NCBI GenBank assembly: GCA_035542975.1
Contig: DATKKK010000001.1
Coordinates: forward strand, 1 to 10,545
Length of the DNA stretch: 10,545 nucleotides
Direction of reading: 5' to 3'
From: DATKKK01 sp035542975
Lineage (GTDB): Archaea; Thermoproteota; Bathyarchaeia; Bathyarchaeales; Bathycorpusculaceae
Shown: positions 1 to 6,986 of the stretch, one piece after another
How the letters are laid out: the number at the start of each line of letters is the position of its first letter
Numbering within the stretch: the first letter of the stretch is position 1
The notes under the pieces: generated by a model
What the model was told of the DNA's origin: nothing
What the model saw: only the letters and a program-made list of their open reading frames with translations
The model's database searches: none
Made by a program: the position numbers and the translations under genes

Positions 1-92
1 GCTGTTATTGACTGTTTTTCCACGCAATATTATGTTAAAAAACCAAAACTGTTTTTCTTCAAGGGATAAAAGAAAGAGAGGAGGGTGGAGTT

Positions 93-308
93 TTATTTTT
101 CCTGAGGAACGATGTACGCCCACACGCTCACTAACAGCAGCGTCAGACAGGCTCCAGCGAACCCCGAGAGCAAATACCGTGCTTGAAAGAATGCTGGCAG
201 TACAGCTACTAGCGCTGGAATCGCGTATGTCGAAGCTAAATCTGCGATGACTCCCGCGAAGAACCCAAGAATCGCTACAAACACGAAAATCTTAAACCTT
301 TCACCCAT
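93..308 (-). CDS. Small multi-pass membrane protein, unknown function
   Basis: A 71-residue protein that I do not recognise. It is almost entirely hydrophobic: a short basic start (MGERFK), a hydrophobic stretch at about 6-24, a second at about 28-41 containing two prolines, and a third at about 46-66 ending in a tryptophan, followed by a charged tail (PQEK). This predicts two or three membrane-spanning segments and no soluble domain. The ATG start is supported by a good ribosome binding site (AGGTGA, five bases before the start), which makes the gene credible despite its size. It is transcribed away from the ESCRT/Cdv operon with a 225-bp divergent spacer. The downstream flank (1-92) is T-rich on the minus strand and could terminate transcription. 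A link to membrane remodelling is possible only by neighbourhood. Confidence 0.7.
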   Translation of the reverse strand: MGERFKIFVFVAILGFFAGVIADLASTYAIPALVAVLPAFFQARYLLSGFAGACLTLLLVSVWAYIVPQEK

Positions 309-310
309 TT

Positions 311-338
311 AATTCACCTTTTGAGTAGCATTCACCTT
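311..338 (-). promoter_or_regulatory. Duplicated Shine-Dalgarno element upstream of the small membrane protein
   Basis: On the minus strand the nine bases AAGGTGAAT occur twice, at 330-338 and 312-320. The second copy is the ribosome binding site of the membrane protein. The first copy precedes an ATG that opens a five-codon reading frame (M-L-L-K-R-stop), whose stop codon TGA overlaps the second copy. This may be a tiny leader peptide or a chance duplication. Confidence 0.35.
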
Positions 339-451
339 CAAGCCCTATTAGATTAACTTACACATTCATGTCTATAACCCAAAGCCGAGACACGTAACCT
401 TTCAACGTTTAAACCAAAGCCAAAAACATTCCAGCCTAGTCGTATAGCTTC

Positions 452-460
452 ACATATATA
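452..460 (+). promoter_or_regulatory. Candidate TATA box for the cdv operon
   Basis: The sequence ACATATATA lies about 75 bases before the TTG start of the first ESCRT-III gene. Archaeal transcription normally begins about 25 bases downstream of the TATA element, which would put the 5' end near 480 and give a leader of about 50 bases containing the Shine-Dalgarno site at 521-526. It is the most TATA-like element in the 309-533 spacer. No gene is visible in that spacer. Confidence 0.45.
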
Positions 461-520
461 CGTGCATATTTCCCCCATATTAACAATGTATAAAATTGTT
501 CTACGCAACTTTTCTCTTTC

Positions 521-536
521 GGAGGTAATTAATTTG
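521..536 (+). promoter_or_regulatory. Shine-Dalgarno site deciding a TTG start
   Basis: GGAGGT at 521-526 is followed after seven bases by TTG at 534-536. The same frame is open back to an ATG-like start at 462, but those 24 extra codons have no ribosome binding site and would overlap the predicted 5' leader. The TTG is therefore preferred. Confidence 0.75.
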
Positions 537-1205
537 TCAGAAAGATTTTCAAAACGATGGGAAAGTAAGAGAGACGAAACACCATTCTCAAACCGCATCA
601 AGGAGGCAGTCAGACCACCAGGTCCACTGAAGCCACGTCTAGATTTCGCTGTCAGACGCATAGAATTACAAGTTCAGAAGCTTGATCAAGCCACAGACAG
701 GTTCAGCCAGAGAGACAAAACCATATTCGCAAGAATCGTTGACGCTTATACAAAGCACGACACGGCACGCGCAAACGTCTTCGCCAGCGAACTAGCTGAA
801 ATCCGCAAGATGGAAAGATTAATCATCAACGCAAGACTCGCACTCGAACAGATCGTGTTAAGATTACGCACAGTATCAGAATTAGGAGACGTAGTTTCCA
901 CTTTGGGGCCAGCCGTCGGAGTTCTAAGGTCAGTCAGAGCGGGGTTAGTGAGCGTCTTCCCAGAAGCAGAGAACGAACTCGGCGAAATCGGCAACATGCT
1001 AAGCGGCATAATGATCGAGGCAGGGCAAGGCTCAGGGATGACGTTGAACTTCGACGCCGTAAACGAGGACGCATCCAAGATTCTCACCGAAGCAGCCACA
1101 GTCGCAGAACAAAGAATCAAAGACAAGTTCCCAGAGCTTCCACCAGGAATTCCAGGGCTTCCAGCCGCTTCCCTAGGCGAGAAAGCGCCATCTGAAACAT
1201 CTTAA
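534..1205 (+). CDS. ESCRT-III / Snf7-type protein, CdvB-like without winged helix
   Basis: A 223-residue protein from a TTG start. After a basic N-terminus (SERFSKRWESKR) come the long amphipathic helices of an ESCRT-III core, about residues 20-190, rich in Arg, Glu, Leu and Ala, including a segment 'RLRTVSELGDVVSTLGPAVG' that matches the same region of the second ESCRT-III protein encoded at 1993-2883. Residues 198-210 (KFPELPPGIPGLP) form a proline-rich MIM2-type motif, the kind that binds the MIT domain of Vps4/CdvC. There is no C-terminal winged helix, so by architecture it resembles the CdvB1/CdvB2 paralogues of Sulfolobus rather than CdvB; strict orthology cannot be decided here. ESCRT-III proteins polymerise on membranes during division and are remodelled by CdvC. 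It opens a four-gene operon and ends 16 bases before cdvA. Confidence 0.9.
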   Translation: MSERFSKRWESKRDETPFSNRIKEAVRPPGPLKPRLDFAVRRIELQVQKLDQATDRFSQRDKTIFARIVDAYTKHDTARANVFASELAEIRKMERLIINARLALEQIVLRLRTVSELGDVVSTLGPAVGVLRSVRAGLVSVFPEAENELGEIGNMLSGIMIEAGQGSGMTLNFDAVNEDASKILTEAATVAEQRIKDKFPELPPGIPGLPAASLGEKAPSETS

Positions 1206-1221
1206 AAACTGGGGTGAAAAA

Positions 1222-1959
1222 ATGGCACAAGACCCCAATCTTTTTCTTTCTGTCGGGAAACAAGTTAAAGACGAATACGGCCACGCGATCGGCAAGATAG
1301 CTTCTTTTGCATTAACGCCAAGCGGAAAGTTTGACGCAGTCTTCATCGAACAGGGTGACGGAAAATTCCAGAAACATCCTGTGGAAAACTTGACTATTGA
1401 CGAATCAGAAATACTGCTCATCTCTCAGATCAAATCAGGAACCACAGTTCTATGCGACCAAATACCATTGATATGGCGCAAGGACCAAGCTCTCAAGGAT
1501 CTAGTTGGGAAGAAGAAAATCTCGCAGGAAATCTACGAGGAACTGCACAACAGCTTTGACGGCGTATTAAATCAACTGAAAACTGAAGCGCAAAGCCTCA
1601 TTGAAGATGCAGAGGAAGAATCGGCAAGGTGTGCTGAAGAAATCAGACAACTAAACTACGCGTTGGTGAACCTTGAACTGGAGCATGAGATAGGCAAGAT
1701 TGACGAACACAACTACCAGATAGCCTTTGCTATAATCCAAGAGAGCCTTAAACGAATCAACATGGAAAAGAACGATATGGGAATCACCAAAGGCAGGCTT
1801 TCAAACATTCTCCTGGGCGACACAACAAAAACACCCATATTCGAGAAAAACAAACTCGAATCAACATCAAAAGGTTCTGCCTCAACTCAGAACGCTCCTG
1901 AACTTCCAGAACCCCCCGTAGTCGTTTACGTGAAGGAAATCGGAAAAACCGGAATATAG
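1222..1959 (+). CDS. cdvA: CdvA, cell division protein (PRC barrel plus coiled coil)
   Basis: A 245-residue protein with CdvA architecture. Residues about 8-80 form a PRC-barrel-like beta domain (VGKQVKDEYGHAIGKIASF...GKFDAVFIEQ). Residues about 95-195 are strongly helical and coiled-coil-like, and contain two short repeats of the form (G)K-K/-I-(S/D)-x-x-x-Y near 108 and 163. A low-complexity Ser/Thr linker leads to a C-terminal tail, PELPEPP (226-232) followed by VVVYVKEI (233-240). In Sulfolobus, CdvA binds the membrane and recruits CdvB through a C-terminal E3B peptide that adds to the CdvB winged helix; the hydrophobic tail here is the natural equivalent. The ATG start follows GGGGTGA by four bases. 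The position between two ESCRT-III genes and two genes before CdvC supports the call. Confidence 0.88.
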   Translation: MAQDPNLFLSVGKQVKDEYGHAIGKIASFALTPSGKFDAVFIEQGDGKFQKHPVENLTIDESEILLISQIKSGTTVLCDQIPLIWRKDQALKDLVGKKKISQEIYEELHNSFDGVLNQLKTEAQSLIEDAEEESARCAEEIRQLNYALVNLELEHEIGKIDEHNYQIAFAIIQESLKRINMEKNDMGITKGRLSNILLGDTTKTPIFEKNKLESTSKGSASTQNAPELPEPPVVVYVKEIGKTGI

Positions 1960-1979
1960 CTTACATAAAAGTCGCGGGC

Positions 1980-1995
1980 GGAGGGAAGAAAAATT
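1980..1995 (+). promoter_or_regulatory. Shine-Dalgarno site pointing to an ATT start of cdvB
   Basis: GGAGGG at 1980-1985 is followed after seven bases by ATT at 1993-1995, exactly the spacing used by the first ESCRT-III gene (GGAGGT, seven bases, TTG). No ATG, GTG or TTG exists in the cdvB frame between the in-frame stop at 1966-1968 and the ATG at 2230. Confidence 0.6.
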
Positions 1996-2883
1996 AAAAG
2001 CCTAATACATCCTGACCCTCCACCATTCCGCGAAACCGTTTTCAGTTCCATACACACTTTAAAAGTCCAGCACAGTAAACTCGAACAGGCAAGCTACAGG
2101 CTTAAGGAAAGAGACAAAGTTCTATTCCAAACATGCATATCGGCGCTGAAAAACAAGAACCGAGAAAGAGCCGCAATCTGCGCAAACGAAATCGCTGAAG
2201 TTCGCAAGCTACTCAAATTCTTCTACAGCATGGAACTTGCCATAGAACGCGTAATTCTTAGACTCGAAACGATAAGAGAACTGAGCGACATCGTGGTAGA
2301 CCTCAAACCTGCTTTAAGACTTCTGCAAGGCGTATCTCAACAGCTTTTCGAACTGTTACCTGATGTTTCATCCGAACTCACCAAAGTCAACGAAACCATA
2401 AGCGAAACATTGTACTCAACAAAAATAACCGCGGACGAATCACTGATACCCGTTAACAGAAAAACACCTGGCGGCGAAGAAATACTCAAAGAAGTGTCAA
2501 CATTCCTCGAACACAGGCTTGAAGAGAATCTTCCTGAACCGCCCGCTACCCAAGATGCACCAGAAGCCGAGAAAACTGCCATAAAGGAGATGGTTGCCCT
2601 AGCAGCCAGCTGTTCGCAGTCAATAGGCCGCGAAGAGATCGAAGACCCAGACGGAAAATCTTCCCAAACCCTCTTTTCTTATAAAAAGCAAGAGATTAAG
2701 GAAATCTCTCTGAAAATTGAGAAACCTCAATTGGAAGAAATGCTTTTCGATTATGTTAAAAAATGTAACGGAGAAATCGACATGGCAAGATGCTCTGTCG
2801 ATTTAGAATCTTCAAATGAAGAAATCGAGAAGGCTCTGAAAAATCTAGGAGCCAAAGGTAAGATAAAAATCGAATTAAAATAA
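1993..2883 (+). CDS. cdvB: CdvB, ESCRT-III protein with C-terminal winged helix, apparent ATT start
   Basis: A 296-residue ESCRT-III protein when read from ATT at 1993. Residues about 10-170 form the helical core and match the first ESCRT-III protein, for example LKERDKVLFQ against FSQRDKTIFA and ANEIAEVRKL against ASELAEIRKM. Both of these matches lie upstream of the first in-frame ATG (2230), so starting there would delete the first core helices, about 79 residues. LPEPP at 180-184 is a MIM2-like motif for CdvC binding. Residues about 244-296 (from KPQLEEML to the end) have the helix-helix-helix-strand pattern of the winged helix that in Sulfolobus CdvB binds CdvA. It lies 33 bases after cdvA and 22 bases before cdvC. 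The start is either a true rare ATT codon or a damaged or miscalled ATG; the family call does not depend on it. Confidence 0.85.
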   Translation: MKSLIHPDPPPFRETVFSSIHTLKVQHSKLEQASYRLKERDKVLFQTCISALKNKNRERAAICANEIAEVRKLLKFFYSMELAIERVILRLETIRELSDIVVDLKPALRLLQGVSQQLFELLPDVSSELTKVNETISETLYSTKITADESLIPVNRKTPGGEEILKEVSTFLEHRLEENLPEPPATQDAPEAEKTAIKEMVALAASCSQSIGREEIEDPDGKSSQTLFSYKKQEIKEISLKIEKPQLEEMLFDYVKKCNGEIDMARCSVDLESSNEEIEKALKNLGAKGKIKIELK

Positions 2884-2905
2884 GAAACATAAGAGGAAAA
2901 ATCGT

Positions 2906-4069
2906 ATGAGTGCCTCTCAAGAACTAGAAAAAGATGCAACTAACTTCGCGCTGGAAGCAGTGCGATTAGACAAGCAAGGAGCAAACGGCTTAGCCATATC
3001 GAGTTACCAGAAAGCCATAGAAAGCCTCTTAAAACTTGTCCAACTCTACCCTGAATACGGTTTGAACAAAGTCTACATTCAAAGGGCAATAGCCTACCAA
3101 GAAAGAATAAAGGCGTTGCAAGGCGGCGTGATAACGGCTGAACCTAGACCAGAGATGAGAGAAGGCGCAGAAACAAAAAATACAGAAGGCGCAAAATCAA
3201 GCTACGAAGAACTAATAGTCGCCGAAAAACCAAACGTGAGATGGGAGGAAGTCGTCGGGCTTGAAACTGCCAAAAGAGCCGTCAAAGAAGCCATAGTCTA
3301 CCCAGTTCAAAGACCCGACCTGTTCCCGCTAGGCTGGCCAAGAGGAATCCTCCTGTTCGGACCGCCAGGCTGTGGAAAAACATTGCTTGCCGCTGGAGTC
3401 GCAACCGAGATAGATGCGACTTTCGTGTCCATCGACGCAGCGTCGATAATGTCTAAATGGTTAGGTGAAGCTGAACAGAACGTTGCGAAGCTTTTCGGTT
3501 CGGCGAGAAAATCTGCAACAGAAGGCAAACCCGCCATCGTGTTCATAGACGAGTTGGATTCGCTGATGGGAAAACATCAGAGCGAGGTAGGTGGAGAGAT
3601 TCGTGTTCGAAACCAGTTCCTTAAAGAAATGGACGGCATTGTGGATAAGGGCAAGAACCTTCACGTCTACGTTATCGGCGCCACTAACAAGCCATGGGAT
3701 TTAGACTGGGCTTTTATAAGAAGGTTCCAGAAGAGAATCCTTGTTCCACTTCCAGACCATCACACGCGTTTGATGATGTTCAAGCTCTACACGAGCCATC
3801 TGCAACTCACTTCTGACGTTGACTTGCACGAACTTGCTAGATTATCTGAAGGGTTCTCGGGAAGCGACATAAGAGACGTTTGCCAAGCAGCTCAGCTGAA
3901 GCTCATAGGCGAATTCTTCGAAACTGGTCAAGCCAACGACAGGAAAGCCAACCCACGATCCTTAACGATGGCAGATTTTGGACAAATACTAGAAGAACGG
4001 AAACCAAGCGTTTCGCTGGACATGCTCTCGCTGTACAACAGGTGGTTTGAAGCCTTCAAAGCTCTGTAA
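2906..4069 (+). CDS. cdvC: CdvC, Vps4-type AAA ATPase with MIT domain
   Basis: A 387-residue protein. Residues about 3-73 form a three-helix MIT domain, which in this family binds MIM motifs of ESCRT-III proteins. After a charged linker comes one AAA ATPase module: Walker A GPPGCGKT at 152-159, the substrate-gripping pore loop K-W-L at 184-186, Walker B IVFIDE at 211-216, sensor 1 around N261 (GATNKPWD), paired arginine fingers R272-R273, and the sensor 2 region GFSGSD at 316-321. All catalytic elements are intact. The protein ends in the hydrophobic helix (LYNRWFEAF) typical of Vps4. It uses ATP hydrolysis to pull apart ESCRT-III polymers at the division membrane. The ATG follows GAGG by nine bases. 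It is the last gene of the operon, and a hairpin region follows. Confidence 0.95.
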   Translation: MSASQELEKDATNFALEAVRLDKQGANGLAISSYQKAIESLLKLVQLYPEYGLNKVYIQRAIAYQERIKALQGGVITAEPRPEMREGAETKNTEGAKSSYEELIVAEKPNVRWEEVVGLETAKRAVKEAIVYPVQRPDLFPLGWPRGILLFGPPGCGKTLLAAGVATEIDATFVSIDAASIMSKWLGEAEQNVAKLFGSARKSATEGKPAIVFIDELDSLMGKHQSEVGGEIRVRNQFLKEMDGIVDKGKNLHVYVIGATNKPWDLDWAFIRRFQKRILVPLPDHHTRLMMFKLYTSHLQLTSDVDLHELARLSEGFSGSDIRDVCQAAQLKLIGEFFETGQANDRKANPRSLTMADFGQILEERKPSVSLDMLSLYNRWFEAFKAL

Positions 4070-4090
4070 AATGGGGTGAAACTGCTCAGA

Positions 4091-4185
4091 GTTTGGTGGA
4101 AAGGTTTGGAGAACATTCATTCTTTTTGAAGCTCTCCTTTCTCCCCCCTCAAAAAGATCTCCAAACCCCACAAACACCTTTTTTG
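4091..4185. terminator. Large imperfect inverted repeat with T-run between convergent genes
   Basis: Two perfect nested inverted repeats can be seen: GGTTTGGAGA (4103-4112) with TCTCCAAACC (4158-4167), and TCTTTTTGA (4121-4129) with TCAAAAAGA (4149-4157). The right arms abut, while the left arms are separated by eight unpaired bases. Outside them GTTTGGTGG (4091-4099) pairs imperfectly with CCACAAAC (4168-4175). A CCTTTTTTG run follows at 4177-4185. The element fills the 121-bp gap between the cdvC and pmbA stop codons and could end transcription from both sides. Archaeal termination usually relies on T-runs more than hairpins, so the hairpin may instead stabilise mRNA ends. Confidence 0.6.
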
Positions 4186-4190
4186 AAATC

Positions 4191-5594
4191 CTAACGCGAG
4201 CCGATTATCTTTACCCCTTCTACACGCAACGAAGGAACCACCGCGTTGAAAAACTGTTTTCTGTCGTTTCCAACAACGTCGATCTGCTTGAACCAGTCAA
4301 ACGCAATACCAGAAACCATTCCTCCTCTTATGGGGTATTGCAGTTCTCCGTTTTCGATGTAGTGAGCGCGGACAAGCTGAGCGCTGATTAAACCTGAGCC
4401 TGCCTGAACAAACCCGCCCATGTCGCCTACCAAAACGCCTTTTTTCACCTCAGATATCAGCTCGTTTCTTGTTTTCTTCCCAGCTTGTATTGTTAGGTTT
4501 GATGGAAAGACTTTCGGTTTTGCCTTGTATCCGCCACCTATTATTTGTGATGCCATTTCCAGTCCGCTGCCAGAACGCGAGGCGTTTCCAGTGTTTGCCA
4601 TCTTCAACCTGTTTGCGGTTGTTGCGTCTTGAAGAAAATTCTTCAGCCTGCCTCTCGAGATTAAAGCTGTTTTCTGCGACGGGAATCCTTCGTCATCGAA
4701 ATTTCGTGAGTTAAAACCTTCGTTGAGCAAACCATCATCTTCGGCGTTTAGAATCTCTGATGCCACAGGTTTGCCTAGCTTTCCAACCCATGGGGAGCTT
4801 CCTGCCACGACGTTTTCGCCGTTCAGAGCACTCATCATGGCGTAGAAGAGTTGGTATGAGACAGCGCTCGGTTCAAAAATAACAGCGCCTTCAAAACTAC
4901 TGGTAGGTTTAGGATCAAACTGAGCAACAATCATCTCTCCAACTGTTTTGCCGATCTTCTCAGGATTCAGGTCAAAACTGCGCTTTAACTCGAGGTCACC
5001 ACAGCTTGGAGTAACTTCGCCGCCTTGGCTGCCACTTCCATAAACGTAGACGGCTGCTTGCGTTTCCTTCGCCTCAAAATCGATTCCGAAAGAATTTACC
5101 AAGCCCTTCTGAATGTACGAGAAGGAGGCTATTCCTCCTTTTGCTGTTATCCGTTTATCAACGTTCTCAGTAGACTGAATCAGGCGGTAAGCAATATCCA
5201 CTGTTTCTTCAACATCCGCGTTGGCAACTCTTTTGTCAAAGAGTCCTTTCACATGGGGGATTTTGTGTTTAGTTGGCAATGTAAAATCTGGCACTGATGG
5301 GCTTAACTTGGCTATGGTGAACGCTTTTTCTCCAGCTTCAAACACAGCTTTTTCGGTGTTAACAACGTTGGTGCAGGCGAACCCCACGTGTTTATCGGAT
5401 GTCGCTACGCGAAAGCTTACACCCATGTCTTCTATCGTGTTTTCGTTGAAGATTTCGGAGTTGCGAATGTTAGTTTCAGTCGTCCGAGTTGCTAAATAGA
5501 ACGCTTCAACCTGCGCAGCGCCCATGTTTTCGAGGCGTTTAACCGTTTTTCTGGCAACGTCGCCCAAGAATTTCCAATAATCTTCAGTTCTCAT
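4191..5594 (-). CDS. pmbA: PmbA/TldE family protein, partner of TldD
   Basis: A 467-residue protein of the TldD/PmbA family, of ordinary length for PmbA (also called TldE). It shows the family's N-terminal domain and C-terminal region (for example DDEGFPSQ, LQDATTANRL, VGDMGGFVQAGSG) but lacks the HExxxH zinc site, as PmbA proteins do. In Escherichia coli TldD and TldE form a heterodimeric protease in which only TldD carries the metal; the complex degrades unfolded peptides and matures microcin B17. The ATG start lies three bases after the tldD stop, with GGAGG inside the end of tldD, so the two are almost certainly translationally coupled and produced in equal amounts. The natural substrate in this organism is unknown. 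Confidence 0.93.
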   Translation of the reverse strand: MRTEDYWKFLGDVARKTVKRLENMGAAQVEAFYLATRTTETNIRNSEIFNENTIEDMGVSFRVATSDKHVGFACTNVVNTEKAVFEAGEKAFTIAKLSPSVPDFTLPTKHKIPHVKGLFDKRVANADVEETVDIAYRLIQSTENVDKRITAKGGIASFSYIQKGLVNSFGIDFEAKETQAAVYVYGSGSQGGEVTPSCGDLELKRSFDLNPEKIGKTVGEMIVAQFDPKPTSSFEGAVIFEPSAVSYQLFYAMMSALNGENVVAGSSPWVGKLGKPVASEILNAEDDGLLNEGFNSRNFDDEGFPSQKTALISRGRLKNFLQDATTANRLKMANTGNASRSGSGLEMASQIIGGGYKAKPKVFPSNLTIQAGKKTRNELISEVKKGVLVGDMGGFVQAGSGLISAQLVRAHYIENGELQYPIRGGMVSGIAFDWFKQIDVVGNDRKQFFNAVVPSLRVEGVKIIGSR

Positions 5595-5597
5595 TAG

Positions 5598-6986
5598 TTA
5601 CTTGCCTCCTTGTCCGCCAACCATAATCTCACAGCGAACTGATGGAACCACGCGTCCCTGAACTGCAAACTGTCCCTTCCCACAAGCACCAGGTCGAAGA
5701 ACGACCTCTTTAGAAACGGCATCGATAGTCTTGAAGACGCTTATCGCGTTGCCCGACAGATTAGCTCCGCGAGTCATGTTAGCCAGTTTTCCCTTCCTTA
5801 TCCACACTGCGTTCTGAAACCCAAACGTGAAGTCTGCGCTGGATTCTGCCTGTCCGCCGAAAGTGCCTTCGATAAACAGTCCTTCTTTGATGTCTTCAAT
5901 CATCTCTTCCAGTGTGCTATCGCCTGGCTTTATGCCGATGTTTGTCTGTCTTATCAGTGGTTCTACGCTGTAGTCCCATGCATGAGCGTTTCCCGTTGGC
6001 GAAGTTTGCATGCGTGCGGCGCTGGTTCGGTCGTGCATAAACGATCGCAATAGTCCGTTCTCAACCAGCAAAGTACGACGGCATTTTACTCCCTCATCAT
6101 CGTAAGGAAAATATCCCAGTCCTCTTTCCACCGAGCCATCATCGTAGATGCTTACAAGTTTAGACATCACTGGCTTGCCAACATGGTTTCCGAAGCCGCC
6201 GCCTGCCATCGCCAGATCTGCTTCCAGAGGATGTCCGATGGCTTCATGAAGCAGAGTCGCGCAAATCGTCGGATGCAGAACGACACGGAACCTTCCAGAT
6301 GGCGGTGCCTCTGCTTTCAAGAGTTTGTCAGCTTTTTTCGCCACCTTTTTTCCCAAGCCAGCAGGTGGGTTTTCATCGAAAAGCTCCAATCCTCCCGTGT
6401 GTCCCAAATTCTCCGAGGCCGGACAATAAACGTTACCTTCCTTCGCTACGACGTCGACAAACAGGAGCACACGCGTAGACTCTTGAAAGATACGCGAGCC
6501 TTCTGAGCTTGCTAGCCATTTCTGGTCTTGAATGGTCAGAAAAGAAGCTTTTACGTCTGCGATGTTTTTTCCAACTGCTGAGGCACCTTTGCAAGCTTCT
6601 TGGGGGATGTTTTTGATTTCTTCTAAATCAGCATTTTCGAACGGTTTCTTGGCTTTTGCTGAAATTTTCGCTTCTGCTATGGGAACGGGTTCAAGTACTA
6701 TCTTTTGGTGTTTTGCTTTTGCAGAGGCTGAAGCAAGTTTCATGGCTGTCTTCAGTGATTCCTCAACCTTTTCTTTCTTCACTTGATTAGTAGAACTGAA
6801 ACCCCACGACTTGTTCTGCGCTAGAACCCTTGCTGAGATGCCATTTATGGTTATGTGAGAGAAGTTTTCGATCACGCCATTCTGGGCGGTGCACAACGTG
6901 ATTTTGCGGGTTTGTCCACGAACCTGAACCAGATTTGCCTTAGCCACGGTTTTGGACTCTAGACCTTTTTCGATAAGCTCGAACAA
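5598..6986 (-). CDS. tldD: TldD metalloprotease subunit
   Basis: A 462-residue protein with the TldD signature HEAIGH (HExxxH) at 247-252 in the context LLHEAIGHPLEAD, and a C-terminal ACGKGQ whose cysteine (435) matches the family's third zinc ligand. It should be the catalytic half of the TldD/TldE protease, cytoplasmic and acting on unfolded peptide chains. The start is TTG at 6986, because an in-frame TGA lies at 6993-6995 and no ATG follows for a long stretch. The Shine-Dalgarno site is weak (GATGAT, five bases before). A GTG at residue 14 is the only other nearby candidate. It lies 64 bases after mobB, which is too far for certain cotranscription, and three bases before pmbA. Confidence 0.95.
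   Translation of the reverse strand: MFELIEKGLESKTVAKANLVQVRGQTRKITLCTAQNGVIENFSHITINGISARVLAQNKSWGFSSTNQVKKEKVEESLKTAMKLASASAKAKHQKIVLEPVPIAEAKISAKAKKPFENADLEEIKNIPQEACKGASAVGKNIADVKASFLTIQDQKWLASSEGSRIFQESTRVLLFVDVVAKEGNVYCPASENLGHTGGLELFDENPPAGLGKKVAKKADKLLKAEAPPSGRFRVVLHPTICATLLHEAIGHPLEADLAMAGGGFGNHVGKPVMSKLVSIYDDGSVERGLGYFPYDDEGVKCRRTLLVENGLLRSFMHDRTSAARMQTSPTGNAHAWDYSVEPLIRQTNIGIKPGDSTLEEMIEDIKEGLFIEGTFGGQAESSADFTFGFQNAVWIRKGKLANMTRGANLSGNAISVFKTIDAVSKEVVLRPGACGKGQFAVQGRVVPSVRCEIMVGGQGGK

Noticed and set aside
11..57. Direct repeat ACTGTTTTTC at 11-20 and 48-57, considered as an attachment or insertion-element end.
   Set aside because: It is only ten bases, T-rich, with no inverted ends or transposase nearby; chance in AT-rich flanking DNA is enough.
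8..250. An 80-codon plus-strand frame at the left edge.
   Set aside because: It is antisense to the small membrane protein, which has a better start site and a coherent hydrophobic pattern.
462..533. A 24-codon N-terminal extension of the first ESCRT-III protein.
   Set aside because: The extension has no ribosome binding site and lies in the predicted 5' leader, whereas TTG 534 has GGAGGT at ideal spacing.
353..661. A 102-codon frame on the minus strand across the cdv promoter.
   Set aside because: Half of it is antisense to the ESCRT-III coding region, the composition is not protein-like and no ribosome binding site is visible.
4093..4194. A 33-codon frame (TTG start, beginning V-E-R-F-G) after cdvC, 13 bases downstream of GGGGTGA.
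   Set aside because: It lies wholly within the hairpin region, overlaps the end of pmbA, has a poor spacing to the ribosome binding site and a low-complexity tail; a non-coding element explains the sequence better.
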